Shown here one piece after another: positions 28,040-39,554 of a stretch of 64,000 nucleotides of DNA. The notes under the pieces are model-generated. The model worked only from the letters and a program-made list of their open reading frames with translations. It had not been told where the DNA came from and ran no database searches. The stretch comes from Nocardioides marmotae (lineage in GTDB: Bacteria > Actinomycetota > Actinomycetes > Propionibacteriales > Nocardioidaceae), in assembly GCF_013177455.1 (NCBI RefSeq), contig NZ_CP053660.1, positions 186,001-250,000 on the forward strand, in the 5' to 3' direction. Within the stretch, counting starts at the first letter, position 1. Every line of letters starts with the position of its first letter. The translations under genes were made by a program, and so were the position numbers.

Positions 28040-28954
28040 ATGACCGACGACTGGCCCGAGGGGCCGTTCACCCGCGCCGAGTTGCCCGGCCTCGGCATCA
28101 CCCCGACCCGGCTGCGCCGCGGCGTCGCCTCCGGACGCGTGCGGTCGCCGGCGCGCGGCGTCTACGTCGCCGCGCACCTCGGCGACACGATCGACCTGCG
28201 TGCACGCGCGATCGGGAAGGTCGTCAGCGAGCACCACGTCGTCATCGACCGGACGGCCGCGTGGCTGCACGGCGTCGACGTCCACCTGCAGGTCGAGCAC
28301 GACGACGGTCCGCGCGTCGAGTCGTGCGCGCTGCGCGGGCGCCAGCCGACGAGGCTCTCCGCCGCCGACGGCCGGTCCCGCGACCTCGCGCCGGGGGACG
28401 TGATGGTGCTGGGCGGCGTCCGCGTCACCACCCCCTTGCGCACCGCCCTCGACCTCGGCTGCTGCCTGCGGCGGCGTGAGGCGTACGCCGCCATGGTCAT
28501 GCTGGCGCGTCGGCACGGCCTCACCGCGGCGGACCTGGTCCGCGGGTCGCTGCGCTACCGGGGGCGCCGCGGGGTGGTGCAGCTGCGGTCGCTCGCCCCG
28601 ATCGTCGACCCGCGACTGGAGTCGCCCCGCGAGGCGTGGGTGCTGCTCGAGATCGCCGACGCCGGGCTCCCGCTGCCCGAGCCGCAGGTCTGGGTCGAGG
28701 TCGACGGCGTGCCGACGTACCGGCTCGACTTCGCCTACCGCGAGCGCCGGGTGTGTGTGGAGTACGACGGGCACGACGCGCACGCGAGCGAGGAGCAGCG
28801 CCGGTACGACGAGCGGCGCCGGGCCTGGCTGCGGCGGGAGGGGTGGATCGTCATCGTGGTCCGTGTCGGCGACTTCTCCGGCCCGGCGCTCGACCGCTGG
28901 CTCGCCGAGCTGCGCGAGGAGCTGCGGTCGGGCTACACGACCCGCCGCTGGTGA
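28040..28954 (+). CDS. AbiEi-like N-terminal domain plus DUF559 nuclease-like domain protein
   Basis: A 304-residue protein. The N-terminal part (about residues 8-100: FTRAELPGLGITPTRLRRGVASGRVRSPARGVYV) resembles the winged-helix start of AbiEi-type antitoxins and related regulators. The C-terminal part (about 200-295) has the Vsr/very-short-patch-like DUF559 pattern YRLDFAYRERRVCVEYDGHDAH and WLRREGWIVIVVRVGDF, where Asp, Glu and Asp could bind metal. No AbiEii-type toxin is adjacent. The gene stands alone between two inverted 22-bp repeat arrays and is in none of the conserved flanking operons. The biological role is unknown. Confidence 0.75.
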   Translation: MTDDWPEGPFTRAELPGLGITPTRLRRGVASGRVRSPARGVYVAAHLGDTIDLRARAIGKVVSEHHVVIDRTAAWLHGVDVHLQVEHDDGPRVESCALRGRQPTRLSAADGRSRDLAPGDVMVLGGVRVTTPLRTALDLGCCLRRREAYAAMVMLARRHGLTAADLVRGSLRYRGRRGVVQLRSLAPIVDPRLESPREAWVLLEIADAGLPLPEPQVWVEVDGVPTYRLDFAYRERRVCVEYDGHDAHASEEQRRYDERRRAWLRREGWIVIVVRVGDFSGPALDRWLAELREELRSGYTTRRW

Positions 28955-28958
28955 GGAC

Positions 28959-29040
28959 GTGCCGACTCGGCGGACCAGAAGTGCCGACTCGGCATGCGCG
29001 AAGTGCCGACTCGGCGGACCAGAAGTGCCGACTCGGCGGG
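28959..29040. repeat. Repeat array B: 22-bp tandem units, inverted relative to array A
   Basis: Units start at 28959, 28981, 29003 and 29025 (22-bp period; last partial) with core GTGCCGACTCGGC; the second unit has a different spacer. On the opposite strand the core is GCCGAGTCGGCACTTCTGG, the same family as array A. It lies between the DUF559 gene and the end of crp. Confidence 0.9.
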
Positions 29041-29061
29041 TGGGTCAGCGGGGCGGGTGGG

Positions 29062-29739
29062 TCAGCGGGCGCGGCGGGAGAGCCGCTCGACGTCCATGAT
29101 CACGACCGAGCGGGGCTCGAGGCGCAGCCAGCCGCGGGAGGCGAAGTCGGCCAGCGCCTTGTTCACGGTCTCGCGGGAGGCGCCGACCAGCTGGGCGAGC
29201 TCCTCCTGGGTGAGGTCGTGGTGGACGTGCACGCCGTCGTCGGCGGTGCGGCCGAAGCGGTCGGCGAGGTCGAGCAGCGCCTTGGCGACACGGCCGGGGA
29301 CGTCGGAGAAGACCAGGTCGGCGACGACGTCGTTGGCCTTGCGCAGCCGGCCGGCGAGCTGGGTGAGCAGCCCGCGGGCGACGACCGGACGGCCCTCGAG
29401 CCAGCGCAGCAGGTCCTCGTGGGAGAGCGAGGCGAACGCGGCGTCGGTCACGGCGGTGACCGTGGCCGAGCGCGGGCCCGGGTCGAAGAGCGAGAGCTCG
29501 CCGAACATCTGACCGGGGCCGAGGATCGCGAGGAGGTTCTCGCGGCCGTCGGAGGAGGTGCGGCCGAGCTTCACCTTGCCGTCGAGGACGATGTAGAGCT
29601 TGTCGCCCGAATCACCCTCGTGGAAGAGCACGTCGCCGCGCCGCAGTCGGCTCTCCGACATCGAGGCCCGCAGCGCCGTGGCCGCCTCGTCGTCGAGCGC
29701 GCTGAACAGCGGCGCTTGACGCAGTACGTCGTTGTCCAC
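29062..29739 (-). CDS. crp: Crp/Fnr-family transcription regulator (mycobacterial Crp type)
   Basis: A 225-residue regulator. The cyclic-nucleotide domain has [17 protein letters not shown] and the phosphate-binding cassette [16 protein letters not shown], close to the cAMP-binding consensus. A long dimerisation helix leads to the winged helix [31 protein letters not shown]. The GTG at 29739 has GAGGAGG upstream. It is divergent from nth, as Rv3676 is from Rv3674c. A half-conserved Crp site overlaps the predicted promoter, suggesting autoregulation. Confidence 0.93.
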   Translation of the reverse strand: MDNDVLRQAPLFSALDDEAATALRASMSESRLRRGDVLFHEGDSGDKLYIVLDGKVKLGRTSSDGRENLLAILGPGQMFGELSLFDPGPRSATVTAVTDAAFASLSHEDLLRWLEGRPVVARGLLTQLAGRLRKANDVVADLVFSDVPGRVAKALLDLADRFGRTADDGVHVHHDLTQEELAQLVGASRETVNKALADFASRGWLRLEPRSVVIMDVERLSRRAR

Positions 29740-29796
29740 GGGTCCTCCTCATCGACGGGCCCACCGGGCATGGGTCGCGTCCTCTCGAATCCTACC

Positions 29797-29814
29797 TAGT
29801 GCAGTTGCTCACAA
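29797..29814 (-). promoter_or_regulatory. Candidate Crp-binding site upstream of crp
   Basis: TAGTGC-N6-TCACAA matches the actinobacterial Crp/GlxR consensus TGTGA-N6-TCACA fully in the right half and at GTG in the left half. It is 57 bp upstream of the crp start. A minus-strand -10-like TAGGAT is at 29789-29794 and TGCTTG at 29812-29817 is a possible -35, so the site would cover the promoter. Confidence 0.4.
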
Positions 29815-29957
29815 GCACCATCGGGACCGGCGGGTCGGTGGTAGGAGGGTCCGAGGACCGTCCTCGAGACGCCCGCAAGCCGCTCGTTCGCCGTCCGGGC
29901 GCGGCGCGCCGGGCTCCGGACGGCCCGGTGTCGGCGCAGGTCCGTACCCTTGGCGCC

Positions 29958-30662
29958 GTGCCAGCCGAGGAGTCACCGACCGCGCTGGTGCGGCGCGCCC
30001 GCAAGATCGACCGCGTCCTCGCCGAGACCTATCCCGACGCCCGCTGCGAGCTCGACTTCGCCAACCCCTTCGAGCTCCTCGTGGTGACGGTGCTGAGCGC
30101 GCAGACCACCGACCGGCGGGTCAACGCCGCGCGGCCCGCGCTGTTCGCGGCGTACCCCGATGCCAAGGCGATGGCCGCCGCGGACCGCGCCCACCTCGAG
30201 CAGCTGGTCGGGCCGCTGGGCTTCTTCCGCGCCAAGACCGAGTCGCTGCTCAAGCTCAGCGCCGCGCTCGTGGCCGACCACGGCGGCGAGGTGCCGCCCC
30301 GGCTCGACGACCTGGTCAAGCTGCCCGGCGTCGGCCGCAAGACCGCGAACGTCGTGCTCGGCAACGCCTTCGGCATCCCCGGGATCACCGTCGACACCCA
30401 CTTCGGGCGGCTGGTCCGCCGGTTCGGGTGGACCGCCGAGACCGACCCGGTCAAGGTCGAGCACGCCGTCGGCGCGCTGTTCCCCAAGCGGGACTGGACG
30501 ATGCTCAGCCACCACCTGATCTGGCACGGCCGCCGGGTCTGCCACGCCAAGAAGCCCGCGTGCGGCGCCTGCCCGGTCGCGCGCTGGTGCCCGTCGTACG
30601 GCGCCGGGCCGACCGACCCCGAGACCGCTGCGAAGCTCGTCAAGACGCAGGGCCCGGCGTGA
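29958..30662 (+). CDS. nth: Endonuclease III
   Basis: A 234-residue DNA glycosylase/AP lyase for oxidised pyrimidines. The helix-hairpin-helix [12 protein letters not shown] holds the catalytic Lys, the catalytic Asp is in TVDTHFGR, and the [4Fe-4S] cluster is C195-x6-C202-x2-C205-x5-C211. The GTG at 29958 gives the family length; upstream in-frame starts (29928 or 29799) would add poorly conserved sequence. The next gene overlaps the stop. Confidence 0.95.
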   Translation: MPAEESPTALVRRARKIDRVLAETYPDARCELDFANPFELLVVTVLSAQTTDRRVNAARPALFAAYPDAKAMAAADRAHLEQLVGPLGFFRAKTESLLKLSAALVADHGGEVPPRLDDLVKLPGVGRKTANVVLGNAFGIPGITVDTHFGRLVRRFGWTAETDPVKVEHAVGALFPKRDWTMLSHHLIWHGRRVCHAKKPACGACPVARWCPSYGAGPTDPETAAKLVKTQGPA

Positions 30663-31396
30663 GCGGGGAGGAGGCGGCGAGCCCCGTGCCCGGCCTGCCG
30701 GACTGGATGCGCCCCGTCGAGGAGGCGGTCGCGACGATCGAGGCCGGCCACCTGACCCGCTTCGTGCCGCCGGAGGGCGGCGACGCCCGGGAGGGCGCGG
30801 TGCTCATGCTCTTCGGGGAGGGGCCGCGTGGCGGCGAGGTGCTGCTGACCGAGCGCGCCCACGACATGCGCAGCCACCCGGGCCAGGTCTCCTTCCCCGG
30901 CGGCTCGATCGACCCCGGCGAGACGGTCATCGAGGCGGCGCTGCGCGAGGCGGAGGAGGAGATCGGCCTGGTGCCCTCCTCGGTCGACGTGATCGGCTGC
31001 CTGCCGCAGCTGTGGCTGCCGCCGAGCAACTTCGCGGTCACCCCGGTCGTCGGCTGGTGGCGCGAGCCGTCCGCCGTCGGGGTGGTCAGCCGGGCCGAGG
31101 TGCACGCGATCCACCACGCCGTGTTCGCCGACCTCGTCGACCCGGAGAACCGGATCACCGTGCGGCACCCCACCGGCTACACCAGCCCCGGGTTCCTCAT
31201 CGGCCCCGAGCGGGACGTGATCCTGTGGGGCTTCACCGGCGGGATCATCGCCCGGCTGCTGGACTACCTCGGCTGGTCCCGGGACTGGGACGTCTCGCGG
31301 GTCTGCGACCTGCCGGCGTACATGCTCGCCGGCGACGCCCGCGTCCAGCGCAACGCCCGCGCGGGCATGCTGGACATCGAGGAGCCCGAGCGGTGA
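30659..31396 (+). CDS. NUDIX hydrolase, CoA-pyrophosphatase type
   Basis: A 245-residue NUDIX protein. [17 protein letters not shown] precedes the catalytic helix [11 protein letters not shown], a combination typical of the CoA-diphosphatase (NudL/Rv3672c) group. The C-terminus extends with a [27 protein letters not shown] segment, also typical. GTG start overlapping nth; GTG of the next gene overlaps this stop. In M. tuberculosis a thioredoxin-like gene (Rv3673c) lies between nth and this gene; it is absent here. Confidence 0.88.
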   Translation: MSGEEAASPVPGLPDWMRPVEEAVATIEAGHLTRFVPPEGGDAREGAVLMLFGEGPRGGEVLLTERAHDMRSHPGQVSFPGGSIDPGETVIEAALREAEEEIGLVPSSVDVIGCLPQLWLPPSNFAVTPVVGWWREPSAVGVVSRAEVHAIHHAVFADLVDPENRITVRHPTGYTSPGFLIGPERDVILWGFTGGIIARLLDYLGWSRDWDVSRVCDLPAYMLAGDARVQRNARAGMLDIEEPER

Positions 31397-32568
31397 ACCC
31401 GCTCGACTGGCTCCTGGTGCTGCTGGTCCTCGCCTACGCGCTCTCCGGCTACTGGCAGGGTTTCGTCACCGGCGCCTTCGCGACCACCGGCCTGCTCGCC
31501 GGCGGCCTCGCGGGGGTGTGGCTGGCGCCGGTCGCCCTCGGCGACGCGGCCCCGTCGCTGGTGGTCTCCCTCGGGGCGCTGTTCATCGTCATCCTCACCG
31601 CCTCGCTGGGCCAGGCGGTGCTGCAGTACGCCGGCGCGCGGATCCGCGACCGGATCACCTGGCAACCGGTCCGCGCCCTCGACGCGGTCGGCGGCGCGGC
31701 GCTCAGCGCGGTGGCCGTGCTGCTCGTCGCCTGGGCCCTCGGCGTGGCGATCTCGGGCTCGGCGATCGCGGGCGTGACGCCGCTGGTGCGCGGCTCGAGC
31801 GTGCTGGCGAAGGTGGACAGCACGCTGCCGGGCTCGGCCGACACCGTGCTGGAGTCGTTCAACGACGTGGTCGGCACGACCTTCTTCCCGCGCTACCTCG
31901 AGCCGTTCGCCCCCGAGCGGATCGTCGAGGTGGGGCCCGGCCCGAAGCGACTGCTGCGCGACCCGGACGTCGAGGCCGCCCGGGAGAGCGTGCTGAAGAT
32001 CCGCGGCACCAACGGCTGCGGCCGCGGCATCGAGGGGACCGGCTTCCTCTACGCCCAGGACCGGTTGATGACCAACGCCCACGTCGTCGCCGGGGTGGCC
32101 GACCCGGAGGTGGAGATCGACGACAGCTCGGTCCCGGCCGAGGTCGTCTACTACAACCCCGAGCTCGACGTCGCCGTGCTCGCCCTCGACAGCGGTGACC
32201 GGGGGCTGCTCGCCTTCGACGAGGGCGCCGGGGCCAAGGACGGGGTGGCCATCCTCGGCTACCCCCAGGACGGGCCCTTCAACGTCACCTCCGGCCGGAT
32301 CCGGTCCGAGCAGCGGCTGCGCTCACCCAACATCTACGGCGACGGCACGGTGATCCGCGAGGTCTTCTCCGTGCGCGGGCTGGTCCGCCCCGGCAACTCC
32401 GGGGGACCCATCGTCTCCTCCGGCGGCGACGTGGTCGGCGTGGTCTTCGCCGCCTCGGTCACCGACGACGAGACCGGCTACGCCCTCACCGCCGAGCAGG
32501 TCGCCGAGGCGCGCCGCATCGGTGTCACCAACACCGACGAGGTCTCCACCGGCGACTGCGCCGGCTGA
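31393..32568 (+). CDS. marP: MarP-type membrane serine protease (CvpA domain plus trypsin-like domain)
   Basis: A 391-residue protein with four N-terminal membrane helices (CvpA/colicin V region, about residues 1-125) and an extracytoplasmic chymotrypsin-fold protease. The triad is His230 (TNAHVV), Asp259 (ELDVAVL) and Ser336 (GNSGGP). C209 and C389 correspond to the redox-sensitive disulfide pair known in M. tuberculosis MarP (Rv3671c), which is needed for survival in acid. GTG start, overlapping the NUDIX gene. A short hairpin follows the stop. Confidence 0.93.
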   Translation: MNPLDWLLVLLVLAYALSGYWQGFVTGAFATTGLLAGGLAGVWLAPVALGDAAPSLVVSLGALFIVILTASLGQAVLQYAGARIRDRITWQPVRALDAVGGAALSAVAVLLVAWALGVAISGSAIAGVTPLVRGSSVLAKVDSTLPGSADTVLESFNDVVGTTFFPRYLEPFAPERIVEVGPGPKRLLRDPDVEAARESVLKIRGTNGCGRGIEGTGFLYAQDRLMTNAHVVAGVADPEVEIDDSSVPAEVVYYNPELDVAVLALDSGDRGLLAFDEGAGAKDGVAILGYPQDGPFNVTSGRIRSEQRLRSPNIYGDGTVIREVFSVRGLVRPGNSGGPIVSSGGDVVGVVFAASVTDDETGYALTAEQVAEARRIGVTNTDEVSTGDCAG

Positions 32569-32590
32569 GCCGCCCTCGGGGTGGTCGGGA

Positions 32591-32608
32591 TCCCCGGAGA
32601 ACCGGGGA
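32591..32608. terminator. Hairpin between convergent marP and the holin-family gene
   Basis: Perfect 7-bp stem TCCCCGG / CCGGGGA with an AGAA loop, 22 bp after the marP stop. A run of CAGGCCTGG-type direct repeats (about 32630-32660) follows up to the end of the convergent gene. Short but well placed for bidirectional termination. Confidence 0.55.
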
Positions 32609-32655
32609 AACCGACACCTGGCGACCCGGAGGCTCAGGCCTGGCCCAGGCCTGGC

Positions 32656-33066
32656 TCAGGCCTCGCCCTTGAGCGCGCGGGGGATCTCCCGGCCCTGCTC
32701 GATGGCCTTCTCGGGGCCGCGGACCTGCTTGACCTTCTTCACGCCGACGAAGGCGAGCAGGCCGGCGAGCAGCACGTAGAAGGCGAAGACGATGAGGAAG
32801 GCCCAGTGCAGCGCGAGCCCCTCGCCGCCCCAGTGGATGAAGTAGGCGATCGCGACCGAGAGCATGATGATCGCCAGCACGGCGAGGAAGCCCGCGGCGG
32901 CGAAGAGGCCGATGCCGATCCCGCCGGCCTTGGCGCTGACCTTGAGCTCGGACTTCGCGAGCTGGATCTCCTTGGAGACCAGCGTCGAGATGTCACGGCT
33001 CGCATCGGCGACGAGACGACCGATGGTGGGGTCGCTCTCCTGCGGCGGCCTGACCGGATGCGACAT
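32656..33066 (-). CDS. Phage holin-family (DUF1469-type) membrane protein
   Basis: A 136-residue protein. A soluble amphipathic N-terminus (TIGRLVADASRDISTLVSKEIQLAKSEL, split here across motifs) leads to two membrane helices (about residues 48-75 and 85-110) and a charged tail. This matches the actinobacterial phage_holin_3_6/DUF1469 family, which is chromosomal and not necessarily phage-derived; the M. tuberculosis gene Rv3669 is in the same place next to marP. It follows nhaA by 62 bp on the same strand, so they may be cotranscribed. Confidence 0.85.
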   Translation of the reverse strand: MSHPVRPPQESDPTIGRLVADASRDISTLVSKEIQLAKSELKVSAKAGGIGIGLFAAAGFLAVLAIIMLSVAIAYFIHWGGEGLALHWAFLIVFAFYVLLAGLLAFVGVKKVKQVRGPEKAIEQGREIPRALKGEA

Positions 33067-33128
33067 GCGTTCGTTCCCCTTGCGTCGAGATGTGGGCCTG
33101 ACCCTACAGAACCCCTCCGGCCGGGGAC

Positions 33129-34439
33129 TCAGTCCTCGGCCCGGTCCTGCTGGTAGATGTCCGGTACCCCGTCGTCGTCCGCGTCGCGCTCCTCGACCTC
33201 GCGGATGCGCCGGTAGGCGCGGTTGCGGGCGCGCAGCACCACCGAGGCCAGGACGGTCGCCACCAGCGAGCCGACGAGCACGCCGACCTTGACGTCGTCG
33301 GCCTGCTCGCCGTGGCCGAAGGCGAGCTCGCCGATGAGCAGGGAGACCGTGAAGCCGATGCCGGCGAGCATCGCCATGCCGATCACGTCGACCCACGACA
33401 GCTCCTCGTCGAGGTCGGCACGGGTGAAGGTCGCCAGCAGCCAGGTCGATCCGGCGATGCCGACGGTCTTGCCGACGACGAGGCCGAGCACGACGCCCAG
33501 CGCCACCGGGTCGGCGAGGGCATCGGCGAGGCCGTCGAGGCCGCCGACGGTCACGCCGGCGGCGAAGAAGGCGAAGACGGGGACCGCGAACCCCGCGGAG
33601 AGCGGCCGTACGACGTGCTCGAGGTGCTCGGCCAGGCCGGGGCCGTCGCCGCCGTCGCGCCGCAGCACCGGGACCGCGAACCCGAGGAGGACGCCGGCGA
33701 CGGTGGCGTGCACCCCGGACTCGTGCACGAGGCCCCAGGTGAGGAGCGCGAGCGGGATGAGGAGCCACCCGGAGCGGATCCGCTTCTGGACCAGGAACGT
33801 GAACACCGCGAGCGGCACGAGCGCCAGCGCGAGGTAGGGCAGCTGCAGGTCGTCGGTGTAGAAGAGCGCGATGATCGTGATGGCCAGCAGGTCGTCGACG
33901 ACGGCCAGGGTGAGCAGGAACGTGCGCAGCCCGGCGGGCAGGTGGGTGCTGATCACCGCGAGGATCGCCACCGCGAACGCGATGTCGGTCGCCGTCGGGA
34001 TCGCCCACCCGGCCAGCTCGCCGTCGAAGGCGATGTTCCAGGCGACGTACACGACGGCGGGCAGGGCCATGCCGCCGACGGCGGCGGCCACGGGCAGCGC
34101 CGCGCGCCGGGGGTCGCGCAGGTCGCCGGCGACGAACTCGCGCTTGAGCTCGAGGCCGACCACGAAGAAGAAGATCGCCAGCAGGCCGTCGGCCGCCCAG
34201 GTCCCCAGCGACAGGTCGAGGTGGAGCGCCTCGGGGCCGACGCGGTAGTCGCGGAGGGACTCATAGACGTCGGCCCACGGGGTGTTGGCCCAGATGATCG
34301 CGATGAGCGCGCCGACGATCAGCAGCATGCCGCCGGTGGTCTCCGCGCGGAGCACCTCGGTGACGCGGATGTTCTCGAGCAGCGAGGGGCGGCGGAACAG
34401 GCGGTTGCGCGGGGACTGCGGCGCGGGCGAGGTGCTCAT
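33129..34439 (-). CDS. nhaA: Na+/H+ antiporter NhaA
   Basis: A 436-residue antiporter with about 12 helices. Ion-binding aspartates are D182 and D183 in [10 protein letters not shown], and the unwound helix TDIAFAVA contains D152. The N-terminal [22 protein letters not shown] block is typical. A C-terminal cytosolic tail of about 45 charged residues ends in [10 protein letters not shown]. The ATG at 34439 was chosen over an in-frame ATG at 34487 because the former starts just before the conserved block. Divergent from the esterase gene by 110 bp. Confidence 0.94.
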   Translation of the reverse strand: MSTSPAPQSPRNRLFRRPSLLENIRVTEVLRAETTGGMLLIVGALIAIIWANTPWADVYESLRDYRVGPEALHLDLSLGTWAADGLLAIFFFVVGLELKREFVAGDLRDPRRAALPVAAAVGGMALPAVVYVAWNIAFDGELAGWAIPTATDIAFAVAILAVISTHLPAGLRTFLLTLAVVDDLLAITIIALFYTDDLQLPYLALALVPLAVFTFLVQKRIRSGWLLIPLALLTWGLVHESGVHATVAGVLLGFAVPVLRRDGGDGPGLAEHLEHVVRPLSAGFAVPVFAFFAAGVTVGGLDGLADALADPVALGVVLGLVVGKTVGIAGSTWLLATFTRADLDEELSWVDVIGMAMLAGIGFTVSLLIGELAFGHGEQADDVKVGVLVGSLVATVLASVVLRARNRAYRRIREVEERDADDDGVPDIYQQDRAED

Positions 34440-34549
34440 GGGACTCCAGGGGTCGTGGGAACATCCGCCGACCAGACTTCCCGGCACACCAAGGGATGAC
34501 CCTACCCGTGGGCGCGTGACCTCCCGCCCCGGCCGCTCGTTCCCTGAGC

Positions 34550-35671
34550 GTGAACGCTTCCGTCCGGCGCCCCCGCCTCGCCCTCGCCGCCCTGGTCGGC
34601 TCCGTCGTCCTCGCGCTGGTCGGTGCCGCCGGGGGTCCGGCCGCGCAGGCCGACACCGGCGAGGACCTCCACGTGGAGAAGTCCACGACCGACACCGGCA
34701 CCTCCGGGTCGTCCTGGCGGTCCTACCTCGACCTGATGACCGTGCCGTCGACGCCGACCGACTTCGAGCCCGCCGACGAGGCGCCCGGCGTCGACGGCCC
34801 GCGGGCGTGCCCGCCGTCGCGGTGCCGCGACTTCCGGGTGCCGGTGCCCGCGGACGTCAAGGTCACCAGCCCGATGGTCCGGGTCCTCTTCCCGGTCGGC
34901 TACCGGGCCAAGAAGAACCGCCACCGGCGCTACCCGGTCGTCTACCTCTTCAACGGCGCCCGCAGCCCCTACATCCGGTGGAGCGTGGGCACCGAGCTCA
35001 CCGCCGCGACACGCTCGCTCCCGGCGATCTTCGTGATGCCCGAGGGCGGCCTCGGCGACGACGCCGGGATGTTCAGCGACTGGAAGGACGGCTCCTGGCA
35101 GTGGGAGACCTTCCACACCAAGGTCCTCACCCGGTGGGTGGACCGCACGTTCCGTACGACGGGCAAGCGCGGGGTGGTCGGGGCGTCGATGGGCGGCCTC
35201 GGCGCGATGATCTACCCCGCGCGGCACCCCGGCCGCTACCAGGCGGCGTTCTCGATCTCCGGCGCCGTGGACACCAACCTCATGATCGCCAACATCCTGC
35301 CGCCGGAGATCGCCAAGGCGATCGGCGTCAGCCCGCCGAACCTCCTGCGGGTCTGGGGCAACCCCGTCCTCGACCGCGCCGCGTGGGACGCGCACAACCC
35401 GGTCTCGCTCGCCCCGAGGCTGAAGGGGGTCGCGGTGTTCGTCGCCTCCGGCACCGGGTCGCCCAGCACGGTCAGCGAGACCACCGACCCGCTGCACACC
35501 GGCTACACCGAGCAGCTGATGTGGTCGGGCCACCGGACATTCCTCGCCGCGCTGACCCGCGCCGGCGTGCCGTACTCCGCCTGGGTGCGGCAGGGCGGCG
35601 TGCACAACTGGCCGTGGTTCGACGCCCCGCTGCGGTGGGGGCTGCCGAAGGTGGTCGCCGCGCTGCGGTGA
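34550..35671 (+). CDS. Secreted alpha/beta-hydrolase, esterase D / antigen 85-like fold
   Basis: A 373-residue protein with a signal peptide (about residues 1-33). The hydrolase core has YPVVYLFNG, the nucleophile elbow GASMGG with Ser213, and His352 in GVHNWPW; the acid residue lies between them and I do not assign it. The arrangement resembles the antigen 85/esterase D group. It lacks any cell-wall linkage motif, so it is probably released. The substrate is unknown; mycolates are not expected in a Nocardioides-like organism. GTG start at 34550. Confidence 0.85.
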   Translation: MNASVRRPRLALAALVGSVVLALVGAAGGPAAQADTGEDLHVEKSTTDTGTSGSSWRSYLDLMTVPSTPTDFEPADEAPGVDGPRACPPSRCRDFRVPVPADVKVTSPMVRVLFPVGYRAKKNRHRRYPVVYLFNGARSPYIRWSVGTELTAATRSLPAIFVMPEGGLGDDAGMFSDWKDGSWQWETFHTKVLTRWVDRTFRTTGKRGVVGASMGGLGAMIYPARHPGRYQAAFSISGAVDTNLMIANILPPEIAKAIGVSPPNLLRVWGNPVLDRAAWDAHNPVSLAPRLKGVAVFVASGTGSPSTVSETTDPLHTGYTEQLMWSGHRTFLAALTRAGVPYSAWVRQGGVHNWPWFDAPLRWGLPKVVAALR

Positions 35672-35711
35672 GCCCGGCCGTGCGGCGGGGTGGCGGGGTA
35701 GTCCGGCACGA

Positions 35712-35743
35712 CAGCGCCCTTCCGGCGGACCGGAAGGGCGCTG
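35712..35743. terminator. Bidirectional terminator between esterase and acs
   Basis: Perfect 14-bp stem CAGCGCCCTTCCGG / CCGGAAGGGCGCTG with a CGGA loop. Outer flanks AGTCCGGCAC and GTGTCGGACT extend the pairing. It lies between the convergent esterase and acs genes. Confidence 0.85.
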
Positions 35744-35796
35744 GTGTGTCGGACTATCCCAACGGGGGGTCGGGCCACCCCGACCGACCGAGAGCG

Positions 35797-37800
<2,004 letters not shown>

Positions 37801-37858
37801 CGTCAAGCTCCTGGTCGTCCGTCGGGGCGGGGCGGGTGGCCCCCGCCACATTAGTGAA

Positions 37859-37908
37859 GGGTCGTGTGCCCCAGCACGCGGGTGGTCTCGCGCTGGGGCA
37901 CACGACCC
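37859..37908. terminator. 17-bp inverted repeat between actP and acs
   Basis: Arms GGGTCGTGTGCCCCAGC and its exact complement flank a 16-base loop. It lies 11 bp after the actP stop on the minus strand and upstream of acs, fitting termination of actP. The same GGGTCGTGTG(C/T)CCC core occurs in a second inverted repeat at 63855-63900, so it is a dispersed element. Confidence 0.8.
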
Positions 37909-37919
37909 GAGGTGTCGCT

Positions 37920-39554
37920 CTAGTGCTGCACGGCCTGCTCGGCGCCGGCGCCGGTCAGGGCGCGGACCTCGAGCTCGGTGTAGCGGTCCTCCGCGCTCGG
38001 CTCGCGGCTGGTGACGGTGCCGAGCCAGCCGAAGAAGAAGCCGAGCGGGATCGACACGATGCCGGGGTTCTCCAGCGGGAACCACGAGATGTCGATGCTG
38101 GTCGGCAGGAGCGAGAGGTTCTTCCCGGTCGGGTCCAGGCCCTTGCCCGAGACGACCGGCGAGAAGATCACCAGGCCGACGGCCGAGATCAGGCCGCCGT
38201 AGATGCTCCACAGCGCGCCGCGGGTGTTGAACCGGCGCCAGAACATGTTGTAGATGATCGTCGGCAGGTTCGCCGAGGCGGCGACCGCGAAGGCCAGCGC
38301 CACGAGGAAGGCGATGTTCAGGCTCTGCGCCGGGATGGCCAGCAGGATCGAGACCAGGCCGATGCCGGCGGCCGCGTAGCGGGTCACCTTGATCTCCTGG
38401 TCCTCGGTCGCGGTGCCCTTCTTGATGACCGAGTTGTAGATGTCGTGGGCGACCGAGGCCGACGAGGTCAGGGTCAGGCCCGCGACCACGGCGAGGATCG
38501 TCGCGAACGCCACCGCCGCGATCAGCGCCAGCAGGATGGCCCCTCCGGTCGATCCGGCCCCGCCGCCGACGGACTCGGCGAGCAGCGGAGCGGCCAGGTT
38601 GCCCGAGGCGTCGAGCTCACCGGACTCGCGCAGGCCCGGGATGTCGAGCAGCGCGGCGGCACCGAAGCCGAGCACCAGCGTGAACAGGTAGAACACGCCG
38701 ATCAGCCCGATCGCCCACAGCACCGACTTCCGCGCGTCCCGCGAGGTCGGCACGGTGTAGAAGCGGATGAGGATGTGCGGCAGGCCGGCGGTGCCGAGGA
38801 CCAGGGCGATGCCGAGGCTGATGAAATCGATCTTGCTGGTCGCGGTGGCGCCGTACTTCAGGCCCGGCTCGAGGAACGCCGAGCCCTGGCCGGAGTTGCT
38901 GGCCGCGGCGCCGAGGAGCTCGGAGAGGTTGAAGTCGAACTTCGCGAGCACCAGCACGACGATCAGCGCCGAGCCGGTCATCAGCAGGACGGCCTTGACG
39001 ATCTGCACCCAGGTGGTGCCCTTCATGCCGCCGACGGTGACGTAGAAGATCATCAGCGCGCCGACGCCGAAGATGACGATGTTCTTGACCGCCTGGTCGT
39101 CGACGCCGAGCAGCAGGGCGACCAGCGCGCCCGCGCCGACCATCTGCGCGAGCAGGTAGAAGATCGAGACGACGACCGTCGAGGTCGCCGCGGCCATCCG
39201 CACCGGGCGCTGCCGCATCCGGAAGGCCAGCTGGTCGGCCATCGTGTAGCGCCCGGAGTTGCGCAGCATCTCCGCCACGAGCAGCAGCGCGACGAGCCAG
39301 GCGACGAGGAAGCCGATGGAGTAGAGGAAGCCGTCGTAGCCCGAGAGCGCGATCGCACCGGAGATGCCGAGGAACGACGCCGCCGACATGTAGTCGCCGC
39401 CGATCGCCAGGCCGTTCTGCACCGGGGAGAACGAGCGGCCGCCGGCGTAGAAGTCGTTGGTGCCGGAGGTCTGGCGGCTGGCCCAGAAGGTGATGCCGAC
39501 CGTCAGCGCGACGACGGCGAGGAAGAGGATCGTGGTGAGCACCTGGTCGTTCAT
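37920..39554 (-). CDS. actP: Cation/acetate symporter, sodium:solute symporter family
   Basis: A 544-residue transporter with about 13 helices. It starts with a helix at residue 8, followed by RQTSGTNDFYAGGRSFSPVQNGLAIGGDYMSAASFLG (shown in parts), the sodium-site region typical of ActP/SSS proteins, and GTAGLPHILIRFYTVP. The DUF485 gene upstream (YjcH-like) and acs downstream match the known yjcH-actP-acs arrangement. The ATG at 39554 overlaps the DUF485 stop (TGATG). Confidence 0.94.
   Translation of the reverse strand: MNDQVLTTILFLAVVALTVGITFWASRQTSGTNDFYAGGRSFSPVQNGLAIGGDYMSAASFLGISGAIALSGYDGFLYSIGFLVAWLVALLLVAEMLRNSGRYTMADQLAFRMRQRPVRMAAATSTVVVSIFYLLAQMVGAGALVALLLGVDDQAVKNIVIFGVGALMIFYVTVGGMKGTTWVQIVKAVLLMTGSALIVVLVLAKFDFNLSELLGAAASNSGQGSAFLEPGLKYGATATSKIDFISLGIALVLGTAGLPHILIRFYTVPTSRDARKSVLWAIGLIGVFYLFTLVLGFGAAALLDIPGLRESGELDASGNLAAPLLAESVGGGAGSTGGAILLALIAAVAFATILAVVAGLTLTSSASVAHDIYNSVIKKGTATEDQEIKVTRYAAAGIGLVSILLAIPAQSLNIAFLVALAFAVAASANLPTIIYNMFWRRFNTRGALWSIYGGLISAVGLVIFSPVVSGKGLDPTGKNLSLLPTSIDISWFPLENPGIVSIPLGFFFGWLGTVTSREPSAEDRYTELEVRALTGAGAEQAVQH

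Noticed and set aside
27850..29040. CRISPR array
   Set aside because: The repeat period of 22 bp leaves no room for 30-40-bp spacers: the units are tandem with short degenerate linkers, and no cas genes are present.
32656..33066. Prophage remnant suggested by the holin-family gene
   Set aside because: The DUF1469/holin-like family is chromosomal in actinobacteria and is always near marP/nhaA-type genes; no other phage gene is near.
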